64,000 nt of DNA from JBHJHP01 sp042219825 (GTDB lineage Bacteria; Bacteroidota; Bacteroidia; Bacteroidales; UBA5342), in assembly GCF_042219825.1 (NCBI RefSeq), contig NZ_JBHJHQ010000007.1:124001-188000 (forward strand), in the 5' to 3' direction. The number at the start of each line of letters is the position of its first letter. The first letter of the stretch is position 1. The notes beneath the pieces were generated by a model. It saw only the letters and a program-made list of their open reading frames with translations. It searched no databases and was not told the DNA's origin. Below are positions 8,685-18,900 of this stretch, one piece after another. The position numbers and the translations under genes are program-made.

Positions 8685-11600
8685 ATGCATATTGTAATGA
8701 AGAAAACCTGCCATATGAAAAAGATTGTTTTAATATTTCTTCTGTTAACATCCATCATCCTTAATGTTTTACCTAATACTCGAAATACACCCATTAAAGC
8801 CGTTTTAGGTCTTAATTATTCAGAACATATCAATTCTGATGATTGCTGGTTTGAATATACACCAAAGCATCCCACCTATTTGGTAATATCCAGTTGCGAT
8901 GAAACGGACGAGGATACATATTGTGAAATTTATTACATCAATTCAGATCATCCAATTGAGGAGAACGATGATGCATGTGATGCACAGTCCAGCATCCGGT
9001 TTATTGCTGAGAAAGATTCTACTTATTTAATTCGCTGGAGGGGCATTTATGCAAAAGGCGATTACAGCTGGAAATTGGAGAAAGAGAATATCGGTGCCGG
9101 AGAACATGCAACAACGGCGATAGAAATAGGGAAGAACCATTTGGACATTGAAATTCCTCCAAAATCAACCAGATGGTATAAATATACAAGTAATGACTAT
9201 GAAGTGATCGAATTGTATTTTAGTCGGGATATCTCCGGAATGTATTTTGGTGTACCAGATCACTACTTTAATTTATATGATAATTCCATAGTTAGTTATG
9301 ATTCTAAAAGGCCCTATTTAATTTCAACGGTTAAGGGGGAAGTATACTATTTTAAATTATTCAATTTCCATGAAGATACGAAACAAATGTTTTTGGAAAT
9401 ACAAAACACGGCACCAGAGTCTGGAGAAACGTTTTACCTGGCCAGGGAACTAGTACCTAATGATACAACAATTGTAACATACAACGGGCTTAAAGATCAT
9501 TGGTATCATTTTAAAAGTGATTCTTCCGGATATTTAATTATTGATCCAATTGAAAAAGGTCCAAAATCTTCAATGACTGTTTTAAAAAAGCAATCAAATG
9601 AAATAGTGGATGTTATTGTAGAAGAGGTGACTTCATTTAAAAACCAGTTTAAGTTTAGATACGAACCTGGTGTTGAATATGTTTTCAGGCTTAGATTAAG
9701 TAATGAAAGCTATTTTTACGCAAGAGAACATAATTTTTATAAGGGAGAGACTCAGTTTGAGCCCATCAATATAGAACAAGGTGTTTATAAAATTGATTTT
9801 CATTGGGGTAAAGGTCTTTGGTATAGATACATTCCTGATTCAAGTATGACTGTAAATATTGTACCTGAATATTTTAGCAGTCGGGTTATTTTGCAAATTT
9901 ATGATGAGGAAAGTGGACATTTACTCTCAGACTTCCTCTTTTACGATTTTAATGATGACGGTAAAATAGAGGTGGAAGTAAAAAAGGGGAAAGCTTATTT
10001 ATTTTATCTTGGGAAAAACAATTATTTTGATGATAATAGGTTCCTTTGGGATTTAAGAGAAAATCCTTCCGATTGTACATCTCCTGAGATTATTGATGGT
10101 CAGATCACTGTGTCCGGGAATACAGAGTACTGGTTTCAATATGTGACTAAAAACCGTTGTAAACTGGATGTATCAACTTCAAGTTTAAATGCCGGAGGTA
10201 GGGTTGATATCTCAATTTATAAAAATTGTGATTCGTTATTAGATTCAAATGAGGAATTATATTTGTCGTCTGGAGATACAATACTCATTAAATCAAAGGG
10301 CAATAATCTTACCAATAAATATGAAATAATCGTAATTGAAACAACTTTAAAAGAAGGTTCAGAACAGTTTCCTATTTTGATTACGGAGGGTGATTATAGT
10401 ACCAACACCCTAACGGATACCTGGTACAGATATATCCCTAAAACTGATGGTAAAGTGGTGATTGACTTACTGGATTTTCCTGATTCGGTGCCTAATATTA
10501 GTTTGTTTGAAAAGCTGGAAGGATATTGGTATACAATTTGGGGTTTATATAATTCCTCAATACACAAGGCAGCAATAAAATGTGAAACTGGATTTCCTAT
10601 AAAGATAAGGTGGTATAGTAATGGTTCATCACAGAAGGTTACATGGAAAATTTCCGAGCAGGAAACAGAGCCAGGTGATGAAGTTAGAAAAGCCGTGGAA
10701 GCATATGGAGGTATTAATGTAACCGACAAAATAAATGCGATGCATTCGTATTTTTATTACATACCTCAAAATTATGGTGAATTAATTATATCATCTTGTG
10801 GTTTAACAGAACAGGATACATATTTAGCAGTGGCAGATAGTGTAAATCAATTATATACAAACATTGCAAATAATGATTTTTGTGATAAACAAGCCAGAAT
10901 TCAGATTAAATGTGCTCCAAATGATACCGTATACATTAAATGGTTAGAGGATAATATAACAGATGCTTATTCATGGGAAATTGAAGAGCTGAAATTTAAT
11001 CAGGGAGATTATAAGAAAGATCCTTTAGAAGCAGTTTTAGGAAGAAATGAATGTAATTTTTCAAATTTCCGTGAACAATGGTTCAGTTATACACCTGGGG
11101 TTGATGGCTACCTGAATATAAATAATTGTAATTTGGGACCTGTTGATAGAATGCTGGAAGAAATTAGAATTTATAAAGACGATTCTTCGGTTTATAGTTG
11201 GTCAAGATATTGTGGAGAGAATCAGTTTAATAAAACTATTGAGTGCAAAAAAGGGGCTACGTATTATATTTATTTTAAAAATTGGTATAATGACTCAACG
11301 CATATAATGGATTGGAGGCTTTCGGTAATACCTTATAAAGATGGGGAAAATTGTATTTATCCTATATCAGTTGATCAGGGGCCAAACATTTCGGATTCAG
11401 ATACGAGGAAGTGGTTTTCATATACTGCCAAGGAGAATTCTGAAATTACCATTTCGTGCTGTGAATTTAAGAATGGAAGTCATTCTAATTTACAGGTTTA
11501 TAAAGAATGTAATAACCAAGCCATCTGGACTTCCAAAGAATCGTGTGATTATAATTATCCCATTTATACATTTCAGGCTTATAAGGATACGACCTATATT

Positions 11601-13253
11601 TTATTTTGGGACGTATCTAATTTTGATGATAATATATCATGGAATTTGACGGAAACACCGTTTGGTCCACATGGTAGATGTGAGGATTGTAAGCAGGCAA
11701 TAGAAGGTAATAATGTTGCAACGCATACAGATTATGGTGATCTTTGGTACACTTATACGGCTCCGGAAGATGGTGAGTTGGACATCTCAATTGATAAGGA
11801 TTCTGAGGTCAAAACCCGGTTGGAATTGTATTCTGGTTGTCCTGATGAGTATAATTTACAGATACAGGAATGGATAGATTACTACTATAATAGTAGCAGA
11901 GATCATATTTTGAAACAGAGTTGTAGTAAAGGGAGTCAATTCAGAATTTGCTTTCGGGGCGATAGTGTAAAACAATCATATAGTTGGAATCTCATTTACA
12001 GACGTATAGGTGATTATGAGGATCTTCCAATCAATGCGTCACCTGGGACAAATACCAGAACAGGTTCAAACAGTAGAACCCAATATTTTTTATTTGAGAA
12101 TGATTCAGCTAATAAGGTATACGAAATAATTGTTCCTAAGAAAAATGGTAGAAAAAGAACCATTAATGTGAGTTATACAGATTCAAGATATAATGATGGA
12201 ATTGAGATTTATGATGATTCAACAAAAGCAACCATGATTACTTTGCAAAGAAGAAAGTATTTAATAGAACTCATGAGTGAACCATCAGATACATTCGATT
12301 TTAGTATAATAAAACGGGATATTCATAATTTGAATACCAATGAATCTGTTTCTAGGCACAGTGAATACAAAAATGATTGGTATAAGTTAGGGTATACTCC
12401 GACAAATTATTATACAATTAATTCTGTTGAATATGAAATTTCAGATTCTGAAATAGAACTCTATTCATCGCATGGAAGTTCTCTTGGAAAGAAAGAAATC
12501 ATCTCATCCAACATTTATTGGCCAATTTACGAATTGGATTCTGTAAGAGAAAATTACGTAAAATGGATTTATAATCAATATGAAGTAAAAAACTGGAGTA
12601 TTGCACCATTAAAAGTCGATAGACTTAATGATTGCAGAGATGCCAGGCTAGCACAATTAGGCACTAATAGACTCTTGCTGAATGCCCACAAATATTATTA
12701 TAAATTAAGGATCAATAAAACCGGCAAATATATTTTATCAGGGACTATTCCGGATAGTGTTGATGCAATTTTGGGCATCTATCTCTACTATGGAGATTGT
12801 AAGGATTTTAAAAGCGTAGACAACTTATCCTATAACAAGTATCAAGCATATTTGGGTAAACAGTTTGAAATAGATCTTAATCCTCTTATTAATACCTATA
12901 CATATTATTTGCTATTTAATTTTTCAAATTATAAAGGTGTAGCTATATATAATTTTGAGTGGAATCTTGAATTTGATTCAACCTATACTGAGAAAAACTA
13001 TTCAGATGATATTTTAGTATTTGAAAATCCCAATAATGGGAAGTTCAACATATCCTTTACGTCTCTCAATGAAGATGCATTATTGTCAATTTATTCTCTG
13101 ACAGGGAATATAGTTTTCCAGGAGATTATTGGTGAAGGGGAAGACAATCATTACATAGATATATCAGATGAACCCAATGGAATTTATGTATTAAGCATTA
13201 AGTCGGAAGATTCAAATTTTCAGAAAAAGATTATAAGCCTGGTTAAAGACTAA
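8685..13253 (+). CDS. Giant secreted tandem-repeat protein with T9SS sorting domain
   Basis: This 1522-aa protein is built from about 13 diverged beta-sandwich repeats of roughly 100-115 aa. Each is marked by an aromatic core such as DCWFEYTP, HWYHFKSDSSGYL, TWYRYIPKTDGKV, QWFSYTPGVDGYL, KWFSYTA and LWYTYTAPEDGEL, starting near residues 54, 163, 272, 383, 483, 580, 690, 800, 910, 1021, 1130, 1230 and 1345. These resemble PPC-like jelly-roll domains. The last 75 residues (ENPNNGKFNISF to VLSIKSEDSNFQKKIISL) form a T9SS type A sorting domain, so it is probably a cell-surface or released adhesin or scaffold. Starts at 8685, 8697 and 8715 are all in frame. GAGGA at 8673-8677 favours 8685, while the signal peptide fits 8715 best. 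I see no catalytic motif. Confidence 0.8.
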   Translation: MHIVMKKTCHMKKIVLIFLLLTSIILNVLPNTRNTPIKAVLGLNYSEHINSDDCWFEYTPKHPTYLVISSCDETDEDTYCEIYYINSDHPIEENDDACDAQSSIRFIAEKDSTYLIRWRGIYAKGDYSWKLEKENIGAGEHATTAIEIGKNHLDIEIPPKSTRWYKYTSNDYEVIELYFSRDISGMYFGVPDHYFNLYDNSIVSYDSKRPYLISTVKGEVYYFKLFNFHEDTKQMFLEIQNTAPESGETFYLARELVPNDTTIVTYNGLKDHWYHFKSDSSGYLIIDPIEKGPKSSMTVLKKQSNEIVDVIVEEVTSFKNQFKFRYEPGVEYVFRLRLSNESYFYAREHNFYKGETQFEPINIEQGVYKIDFHWGKGLWYRYIPDSSMTVNIVPEYFSSRVILQIYDEESGHLLSDFLFYDFNDDGKIEVEVKKGKAYLFYLGKNNYFDDNRFLWDLRENPSDCTSPEIIDGQITVSGNTEYWFQYVTKNRCKLDVSTSSLNAGGRVDISIYKNCDSLLDSNEELYLSSGDTILIKSKGNNLTNKYEIIVIETTLKEGSEQFPILITEGDYSTNTLTDTWYRYIPKTDGKVVIDLLDFPDSVPNISLFEKLEGYWYTIWGLYNSSIHKAAIKCETGFPIKIRWYSNGSSQKVTWKISEQETEPGDEVRKAVEAYGGINVTDKINAMHSYFYYIPQNYGELIISSCGLTEQDTYLAVADSVNQLYTNIANNDFCDKQARIQIKCAPNDTVYIKWLEDNITDAYSWEIEELKFNQGDYKKDPLEAVLGRNECNFSNFREQWFSYTPGVDGYLNINNCNLGPVDRMLEEIRIYKDDSSVYSWSRYCGENQFNKTIECKKGATYYIYFKNWYNDSTHIMDWRLSVIPYKDGENCIYPISVDQGPNISDSDTRKWFSYTAKENSEITISCCEFKNGSHSNLQVYKECNNQAIWTSKESCDYNYPIYTFQAYKDTTYILFWDVSNFDDNISWNLTETPFGPHGRCEDCKQAIEGNNVATHTDYGDLWYTYTAPEDGELDISIDKDSEVKTRLELYSGCPDEYNLQIQEWIDYYYNSSRDHILKQSCSKGSQFRICFRGDSVKQSYSWNLIYRRIGDYEDLPINASPGTNTRTGSNSRTQYFLFENDSANKVYEIIVPKKNGRKRTINVSYTDSRYNDGIEIYDDSTKATMITLQRRKYLIELMSEPSDTFDFSIIKRDIHNLNTNESVSRHSEYKNDWYKLGYTPTNYYTINSVEYEISDSEIELYSSHGSSLGKKEIISSNIYWPIYELDSVRENYVKWIYNQYEVKNWSIAPLKVDRLNDCRDARLAQLGTNRLLLNAHKYYYKLRINKTGKYILSGTIPDSVDAILGIYLYYGDCKDFKSVDNLSYNKYQAYLGKQFEIDLNPLINTYTYYLLFNFSNYKGVAIYNFEWNLEFDSTYTEKNYSDDILVFENPNNGKFNISFTSLNEDALLSIYSLTGNIVFQEIIGEGEDNHYIDISDEPNGIYVLSIKSEDSNFQKKIISLVKD

Positions 13254-13256
13254 CGC

Positions 13257-13284
13257 ATTATTCATTTTTCATTATAAATTGTTC
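13257..13284. repeat. 7-bp periodic repeat array, reverse ATGAACA type
   Basis: Four in-phase seven-base units (ATTATTC, ATTTTTC, ATTATAA, ATTGTTC) begin three bases after the stop codon of the giant repeat protein. Their reverse complements (GAACAAT, GAAAAAT, GAATAAT) match the units of the array at 15872-15940. This is another case of such an array sitting directly at a gene 3' end. Confidence 0.6.
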
Positions 13285-13429
13285 ACTGAAATTGATTACT
13301 TTTAAGTGGTTGAAAATGAAATGATCCCGTTTCTATTTTAATGTTCGTTTTAAAAAGGGAAACGTCATACTTTTTAGTTTAAAGAGTAAAATTCAGCAGG
13401 CACATAATTAGAGTTAATACAATCACAGA

Positions 13430-14446
13430 ATGAAAAACATAGTTTACAGTTTTATCTTTTGTTGTGCATATCTCATTTGTGGAACGTCGTATGCCCAGCG
13501 TTACCAGGCCATGGTATCGCCCGGAGAAAGCATACAGGCTGCCATAGAATCTGCACCAGATGCACCAATGAACGCGTATGTGATATTGATAAAAAACGGG
13601 ATTTACAACGAGAAAGTCATTATTGATAAACCAAACATTGTGCTGCTTGGGGAGGACCGCGACAGTACCCGGCTTGTTTACGCTGAACTGGCCAGTAAGC
13701 GTACGATTAAGGAATACAAAGGAAAGCCGGTTGGTAATGGCGTGATTGTGTTGCAGGAAGGTGCCGATGACTGCATAATCAGTGGTTTAACAGTTTACAA
13801 CAATTATGGTAGTACCGTAGAGGAAACCACCGCACATCAGATGGCCATCTTCGGACGAGCCACACGTACCATTGTCATCAACTGCAATGTGTGGGCAGAT
13901 GGCAATGACGCCCTTTCTTTGTGGGCACCTGGAAGCAACGGAATGTATTACCATGCCGATCTTGACCTGCGTTGTCCGGGTGTTGATTTTTTATGTCCAC
14001 GCGGTTGGTGCTATGCAACGCGTTGTACCTTTTATGGCGACGGGCGTGCGCTGATATGGCATGATGGGCGGGGCGATTATGATAAAAAACTGGTGATAAC
14101 TGATTCACATTTCGACTCTAAAAGCCCGGTCACACTTGGACGTTACCATCACGACGCACAGTTTTTCCTGCTCAACTGCACCATGACCGATAAGATTATC
14201 GATCATCCGATTGGTTATGCATATACCGACAAAGTGCTCGATCCGTGTCCGTGGGGTCAGCGGGTTTATATGTTCAACGTCACACGGGAAGGCGGAAACT
14301 TTGAATGGATGAAAAACAATCTTGACGAGGCAAAAGGCTCACCCCGACCAGAAGATATAACTGCACAATGGACATTCAACGGGAAATGGGATCCGGAAGC
14401 CAAAATAAAGGCTCTATGGAATGTGCTTGCCTATTCTAAAAAGTAA
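13430..14446 (+). CDS. Secreted pectinesterase-like protein (divergent CE8, right-handed beta-helix)
   Basis: This 338-aa protein has a signal peptide ending near TSYAQ. It then follows the CE8 pectin methylesterase plan: ESIQAAIESAPDAP at the mature N terminus, LIKNGIYNEKVIIDKPNIVL, and beta-helix coils. The usual GxVDFIFG catalytic segment appears as PGVDFLCPRGWCYAT, keeping the Asp, and the LGRPW motif as LGRYHHDA, keeping the Arg. These enzymes de-esterify homogalacturonan. The changed motif surroundings and a Cys-rich stretch suggest a diverged substrate or subfamily. No pectate lyase, SusCD pair or regulator lies beside it, so it is not in a classical polysaccharide utilisation locus. 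Confidence 0.75.
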   Translation: MKNIVYSFIFCCAYLICGTSYAQRYQAMVSPGESIQAAIESAPDAPMNAYVILIKNGIYNEKVIIDKPNIVLLGEDRDSTRLVYAELASKRTIKEYKGKPVGNGVIVLQEGADDCIISGLTVYNNYGSTVEETTAHQMAIFGRATRTIVINCNVWADGNDALSLWAPGSNGMYYHADLDLRCPGVDFLCPRGWCYATRCTFYGDGRALIWHDGRGDYDKKLVITDSHFDSKSPVTLGRYHHDAQFFLLNCTMTDKIIDHPIGYAYTDKVLDPCPWGQRVYMFNVTREGGNFEWMKNNLDEAKGSPRPEDITAQWTFNGKWDPEAKIKALWNVLAYSKK

Positions 14447-14487
14447 ATTTTGTTTAAAAGATCACTGTACTTATTAAAATACCCAAA

Positions 14488-14748
14488 ATGGAAAAGCCAA
14501 ACAAAATGTGTCAAAGTTGCGGAATGCCTTTGAGCAAAGACGTTGAAAAAGGCGGCACCAATGCTGATGGTACAAAGAATCTGAAATACTGTAGTTACTG
14601 TTATCAAAACGGTGAGTTTACATTTAAAGGGAGTGTGAAAGAGTTTCAGGAATTCTGTCGTCAGAAAATGGTGGAGCAAGGTCATGGTAAATTTACTGCA
14701 TGGCTCTTTACGCGAGGTGTAAAGCGTCTGGAGCGGTGGAAAAATTAA
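14488..14748 (+). CDS. Small zinc-ribbon protein (putative zinc ribbon domain family)
   Basis: This 86-aa protein carries CQSCGMPLSKD near the N terminus and YCSYCYQNGEFTF about 30 residues later, giving four cysteines in a CxxC...CxxC zinc-ribbon. A short helical tail with VKEFQEFCRQKMVEQG follows. It matches the small putative zinc ribbon family found alone or next to regulators in many bacteria; its function is not established. It lies 41 bp after the pectinesterase-like gene and may share its transcript. The next gene, rpiA, has its own promoter-like element. Confidence 0.8.
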   Translation: MEKPNKMCQSCGMPLSKDVEKGGTNADGTKNLKYCSYCYQNGEFTFKGSVKEFQEFCRQKMVEQGHGKFTAWLFTRGVKRLERWKN

Positions 14749-14847
14749 ACATTGAGAAATGAGTGAGAAATTTTTTACTGTTCAGTCAATAAATGTCACA
14801 ATATTTGAGAACAGAACAGCTTAGGGTAAACATTGCCTGAAAAATAT

Positions 14848-14855
14848 TATTTTTG
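14848..14855 (+). promoter_or_regulatory. Promoter -7 element for rpiA
   Basis: TATTTTTG matches the Bacteroidota -7 consensus TAnnTTTG. It lies about 30 bp before the rpiA ATG, just upstream of the AGGAGA ribosome-binding site. No good -33 TTTG is visible at the usual 17-23 bp spacing, so the call is moderate. Confidence 0.45.
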
Positions 14856-14885
14856 CTGGACATATTAATTCTCAGGAGAACAGAC

Positions 14886-15581
14886 ATGCTTCAAAAGAAA
14901 ATTGCCGGCGAAAAAGCAGCAGAATACATCAAGGATGGTATGATCCTTGGAATGGGAACCGGTTCCACAGCATATTATATGATAAAACGTGTTGGAGAAC
15001 TTGTTGCAGGAGGTCTAAAGATAAAAGCAGTTGCCACATCTAAAAGTACAGAAAACCTCGCTGCTGAATTAAACATTCCGCTGTTAACAGTTGAAGAAGT
15101 CGATAGTATTGATCTGGTTATTGATGGCGTAGATGAAATAGATCCGCAGTTTAATGCCATCAAAGGTGGAGGCGGAGCACTGTTCCGTGAGAAAATAGTG
15201 GCCAAACTGGCCAAAGAGATCATCTGGATCATGGACGAAAGCAAACTGGTAGATGCCATTGGGAATTTCCCATTGCCTGTGGAGATATTGCCATATGGCT
15301 ATACGCAACATTTAAGACGGCTGGAGGAATTCGGATTTAATCCAGTTTTAAGACTAAGCAAAGAAGGTGATACCTATATTACTGATAATGGCAATTACAT
15401 CGCGGACCTTCATCTTGGTAAGCCGATGAATATTGAAGATGTACATCATAAATTGAGAGACCTGACCGGCGTTCTTGAAACCGGCCTTTTCCTGAATATG
15501 TGTAATCGCATCGTTGTTGGAACAGATGATGGAGTTAAGGTGATTGAAAACAGCACTAAGGAATTACGAATTAGGAATTAG
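14886..15581 (+). CDS. rpiA: Ribose-5-phosphate isomerase A
   Basis: RpiA interconverts ribose 5-phosphate and ribulose 5-phosphate in the pentose phosphate pathway. The family signatures are present: ILGMGTGSTAYYMI (phosphate loop), VIDGVDEIDPQFNAIKGGGGA with the catalytic acidic residues, and MDESKLV. I chose the ATG at 14886 (MLQKKIAGEKAAEY) because AGGAGA lies about 8 bp upstream; the upstream 14853 start adds 11 unrelated residues. The last seven codons (KELRIRN and stop) are encoded inside a 7-bp repeat array of the AATTAGG type, so the native C terminus may have been replaced by repeat sequence. The protein is about 231 aa, of normal length. Confidence 0.95.
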   Translation: MLQKKIAGEKAAEYIKDGMILGMGTGSTAYYMIKRVGELVAGGLKIKAVATSKSTENLAAELNIPLLTVEEVDSIDLVIDGVDEIDPQFNAIKGGGGALFREKIVAKLAKEIIWIMDESKLVDAIGNFPLPVEILPYGYTQHLRRLEEFGFNPVLRLSKEGDTYITDNGNYIADLHLGKPMNIEDVHHKLRDLTGVLETGLFLNMCNRIVVGTDDGVKVIENSTKELRIRN

Positions 15582-15589
15582 GGATTACG
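15555..15589. repeat. 7-bp periodic repeat array, AATTAGG type, overlapping the rpiA stop
   Basis: In-phase seven-base units ACTAAGG, AATTACG, AATTAGG, AATTAGG and GATTACG run across the 3' end of rpiA and supply its stop codon (TAG at 15579-15581). The same units form the inverted repeats around the four-helix-bundle gene at 29.2 kb and the array at 30.4 kb. Confidence 0.75.
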
Positions 15590-15871
15590 AATTTTTTATG
15601 CATTAATCTGTGTGATTTGAGGGAGGGAAAAGTTCTTGCTGATTTTCGCGTATGAATGACGCTGAGATGCGCAGAAGTTTTTTATTACCCTTCCCAAACT
15701 TCCCCTCTTTAGGACTGTGTTATGAACCATGAAATTTTATGCCCTAAATTGCGATATAGCCGGTCGTGTTTCGATCTGTTCAATGTTGGAAGGATCTCTG
15801 TATAAATTGACCCGATTAGTTTCGGCGTTAATCTGCGGAAACATCTGCGTTAATCTGCGAGAAATAAGACG
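15590..15871. other. Convergent intergenic region with degenerate TCTGCG-type repeats
   Basis: Between convergent rpiA and the CotH protein gene lie about 280 bp with no ORF of note. The sequence includes repeated TTAATCTG phrases: TTAATCTGTGTG near 15603, and GCGTTAATCTGCG twice at about 15825-15860. A GC-richer segment at 15635-15675 (TTTTCGCGTATG, GACGCTGAGATGCGCAG) looks like a decayed relative. These merge in phase with the array starting at 15872. I see no RNA gene. Confidence 0.5.
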
Positions 15872-15940
15872 ATGAACAATGAAAAATTAAGAATGAACAA
15901 TAATCAGCTATTCACTTTTCATTTTTAACTATTCATTTAT
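15872..15940. repeat. 7-bp repeat array arranged as an imperfect inverted pair, ATGAACA type
   Basis: Units ATGAACA, ATGAAAA, ATTAAGA, ATGAACA and ATAATCA are followed in phase by their rough reverse complements GCTATTC, ACTTTTC, ATTTTTA and ACTATTC. The right half overlaps the stop codon of the CotH protein gene (TAG at 15931-15929). The inverted layout could fold into an imperfect hairpin in RNA and might act as a terminator for that gene. Confidence 0.6.
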
Positions 15941-18900
15941 TTTGATCACATTTTGCTGGAACGTTCCTGCTTTAACCAGGTAAACTCCCTGTGGTAAGTT
16001 GCTTAAATCAATTTGATTTGCTGATGCACTCAGAATTGCTGTTTTAACCAGTTTGCCGGATACAGCATACACTTCAACAACCTGCAGATTTTGTAATCCT
16101 GAAATCGTAATTAATCCGCTTGTCGGATTTGGATAAACCTCTTGCTCACTCCTCATACTCTTACTCTCCAATCCAACCCAGGTGTTGTTATTGTAAGATT
16201 GCCAGTTTTTTCCGAAATGGTTGTCCAGATTGGATGACGCTAAAACAATTCCATGCGTGGAGGTTATGACAGGCCAGGGAGCAATATTTTTGTATTTAAT
16301 CTGGTCGGCAATAATTCCGGTCGATGAAACCAGCCTAATGGTTTCACCCTCATTGGCAAGTCGTCCGCTTTCCCACTGATATAATGGTTTTGGATAGCCA
16401 GCCCAGAAGTCCAGAGTTGCATTGTTGGTTACGATCAGTTCGCCGTTTCCTGCTAACGTTGTATTTTCAGGAAATACAAAGGTCACCCCTTTAGTGATTC
16501 TGTACCCTGACATATCAATCGGTTCGGTTTCCGGATTGCTGATGACTAAGTATTCAACTTCACCGGCACTCGCATCGGAATTATACAATAATCTACTTAT
16601 ATATGGCTGATGCTCAGAAGGCGAGAATACTACATCTGCACCAATGTTCCCGGTGAGACCTTTATTAAAGCACGGTGAATAGTGCGAAAGCGACAGATCG
16701 AATGTGTTTGGATCACTAAGAATCGGATCCATGAAATAATTGTTATTATTAGCTGGCAAGGTATCATTGTCCGAAGTAGAGTACATCACTTTCAACGTAG
16801 AATGTGGATCAACCAGAATTGTTTCATCGTATGTATTTGATAAAACTGAGCTGGTAACAATGCCATTTCCTCCGGCATCGCCAACGTTTTTCTCATAGCT
16901 TGCAACTGCAGTATTTACGCCATAATACGTGCAATGATCTATGGTAACATTACTGGAATCCTTAAGGCCTGCACCCAGCGTACAGTTGGTAAATACCGAC
17001 TGACTTATTTTCACAGATGATTGCTGCCCGACTGATACACCTTTGTCAGTAATATTATAAACGAATACCGAATCAATTGTTATGTTTTGACATTTTTCTC
17101 CAATATCTATGGCATCACTATTGAACCCAAAGAAGTTATGGATTACACAATTCCGGATCACACCATCTGTTACGTCATCATAATCTATGGCATCGGTATC
17201 CGGCATATCATTGCCCCTGAACGAACTGTTATAAATATGACCTTTACCATATTTTACGTTAATCAGGTCCCCTGTTATTTCTGAGTGAAGTGTACTATTG
17301 CCTAAAGTGATGTCTGAATAACGTGCAGCGATTGGATTGGCATGATTGTTTTCAAGCGTCATATGATCCATAATAAGGATGGAACTAAACGCAGAAATTG
17401 CTGCTACTTCCCGCACAGAGTGGTTTCCGATAGAAGCGTTTTCAACCACCACATAACTCAGGCGTGATGTATCTGCTCCAACAAATCGCAATATGCTCCA
17501 TTTGTGTTCGGGACTGTCCGGATTACTTGTGAAAAATATGGGGGCTGTTTCCGTTCCTTCTGCATTTAAACGGCCATTTATCGTAATGGAAATGCCATCA
17601 TCCATCCATATTTCCACACCCGGTTCAACGGTGAGTGTAGCACCTTTGGCAACGGTTACATGATCCGGAACCACATATGGCGAACATGCCAGTGAAAGGA
17701 TCATATCGTTTGTTATTTCAGCCGGCAAAACACACTGACCATTTTCTTCAAATACCGCTGTCAGACTCAGGTTTCCGGTCTGAGAGGTGGTGATTTCGTT
17801 AGATGTGGAATAATACGAGTTTTGATCGGTCTGGTAAGCATCCAGACTCAAATCAAAGCTTATATCACTGCTTGTAGCCGAACTCTGATGTATTTCAACG
17901 GCAATGGTATTGGTTCCGTCAACCAAAACAGTGTTCTCTGTCAGATAAGTACTGTAATCATCCTCCGATACGCCACCTACAGAAACAAGAGCCTCTGTGT
18001 TATAGCCGATCACTCCTGAAGGCATATTTTCTCTTGCTACTTCTGTTCCGTTGATATATACAACGGCTCCATCATCACATTTCAGGCTGATCCGGAGTTG
18101 CTGAACCGAACCTTTATCCGCAATATCAAAGGTTTTTCTAAAGTAAGTTGTAATATTTTTATTATTGGATCCACCGGTGTAAGCAACAACAGTATTTTCA
18201 TCACCGTCTCCATAACCCAGCTCGGCCTGACCGGAAGCCCATATTTGGTCATCAAAACCGTTTTCTTTCCATGTTGATCCTAAGTCGTTGCCGGAATCGT
18301 TGTATTTCCATGTCTGTTCAACACCGAATACCGGTATCAACTGCGGTTTTATCCAGCCTTTAAACGTATATCCGCTTTTTGCTTCTGCTTTTAAAATTAT
18401 TGGTTCATCCAGTGGGTATGATCCAACGTTTGGAGATGCATCGATAAGCAATCCGTTGAACGTAATTTTACCCGCATCGGCAGGTATGGATGAAACAGAT
18501 AGCGGACTGCTTTCCTGAAATCCGTAATTTTTCAGGTCGGCCAGAATTACATCCGGTCTTGCTGCCGCAAATGCTTTTAGTGCATCAATTTCATCTTCCC
18601 AGTATGCAAAGGAGGGAATGGCACTGCCATAACTTGAGGTTGTTCCCTGCCAGCGCGTAATATGCCTGGGCATTTCATCAGTTATACCAGCTTTAAATTC
18701 ATCTATAATGCGGTTTACCCTTGCCTGGTTGAAGGTTGTAAAGAACTGATCTGCCAGCCGCCTGCCGAAATATTTTACATAAGCCTGGTTTTTCATCAGG
18801 CTTGTAAATGGTGTAGCACCTTCATTCTCAAAATAACTTATCATACTGGAAGAAGGATTGAAGAAGCCACGATCCATGTCAACGAGTACCCATTTCCAAA

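Noticed and set aside
15872..15940. Possible CRISPR array
   Set aside because: The repeats are 7-bp units without spacers and no cas gene is present; they are periodic low-complexity arrays.
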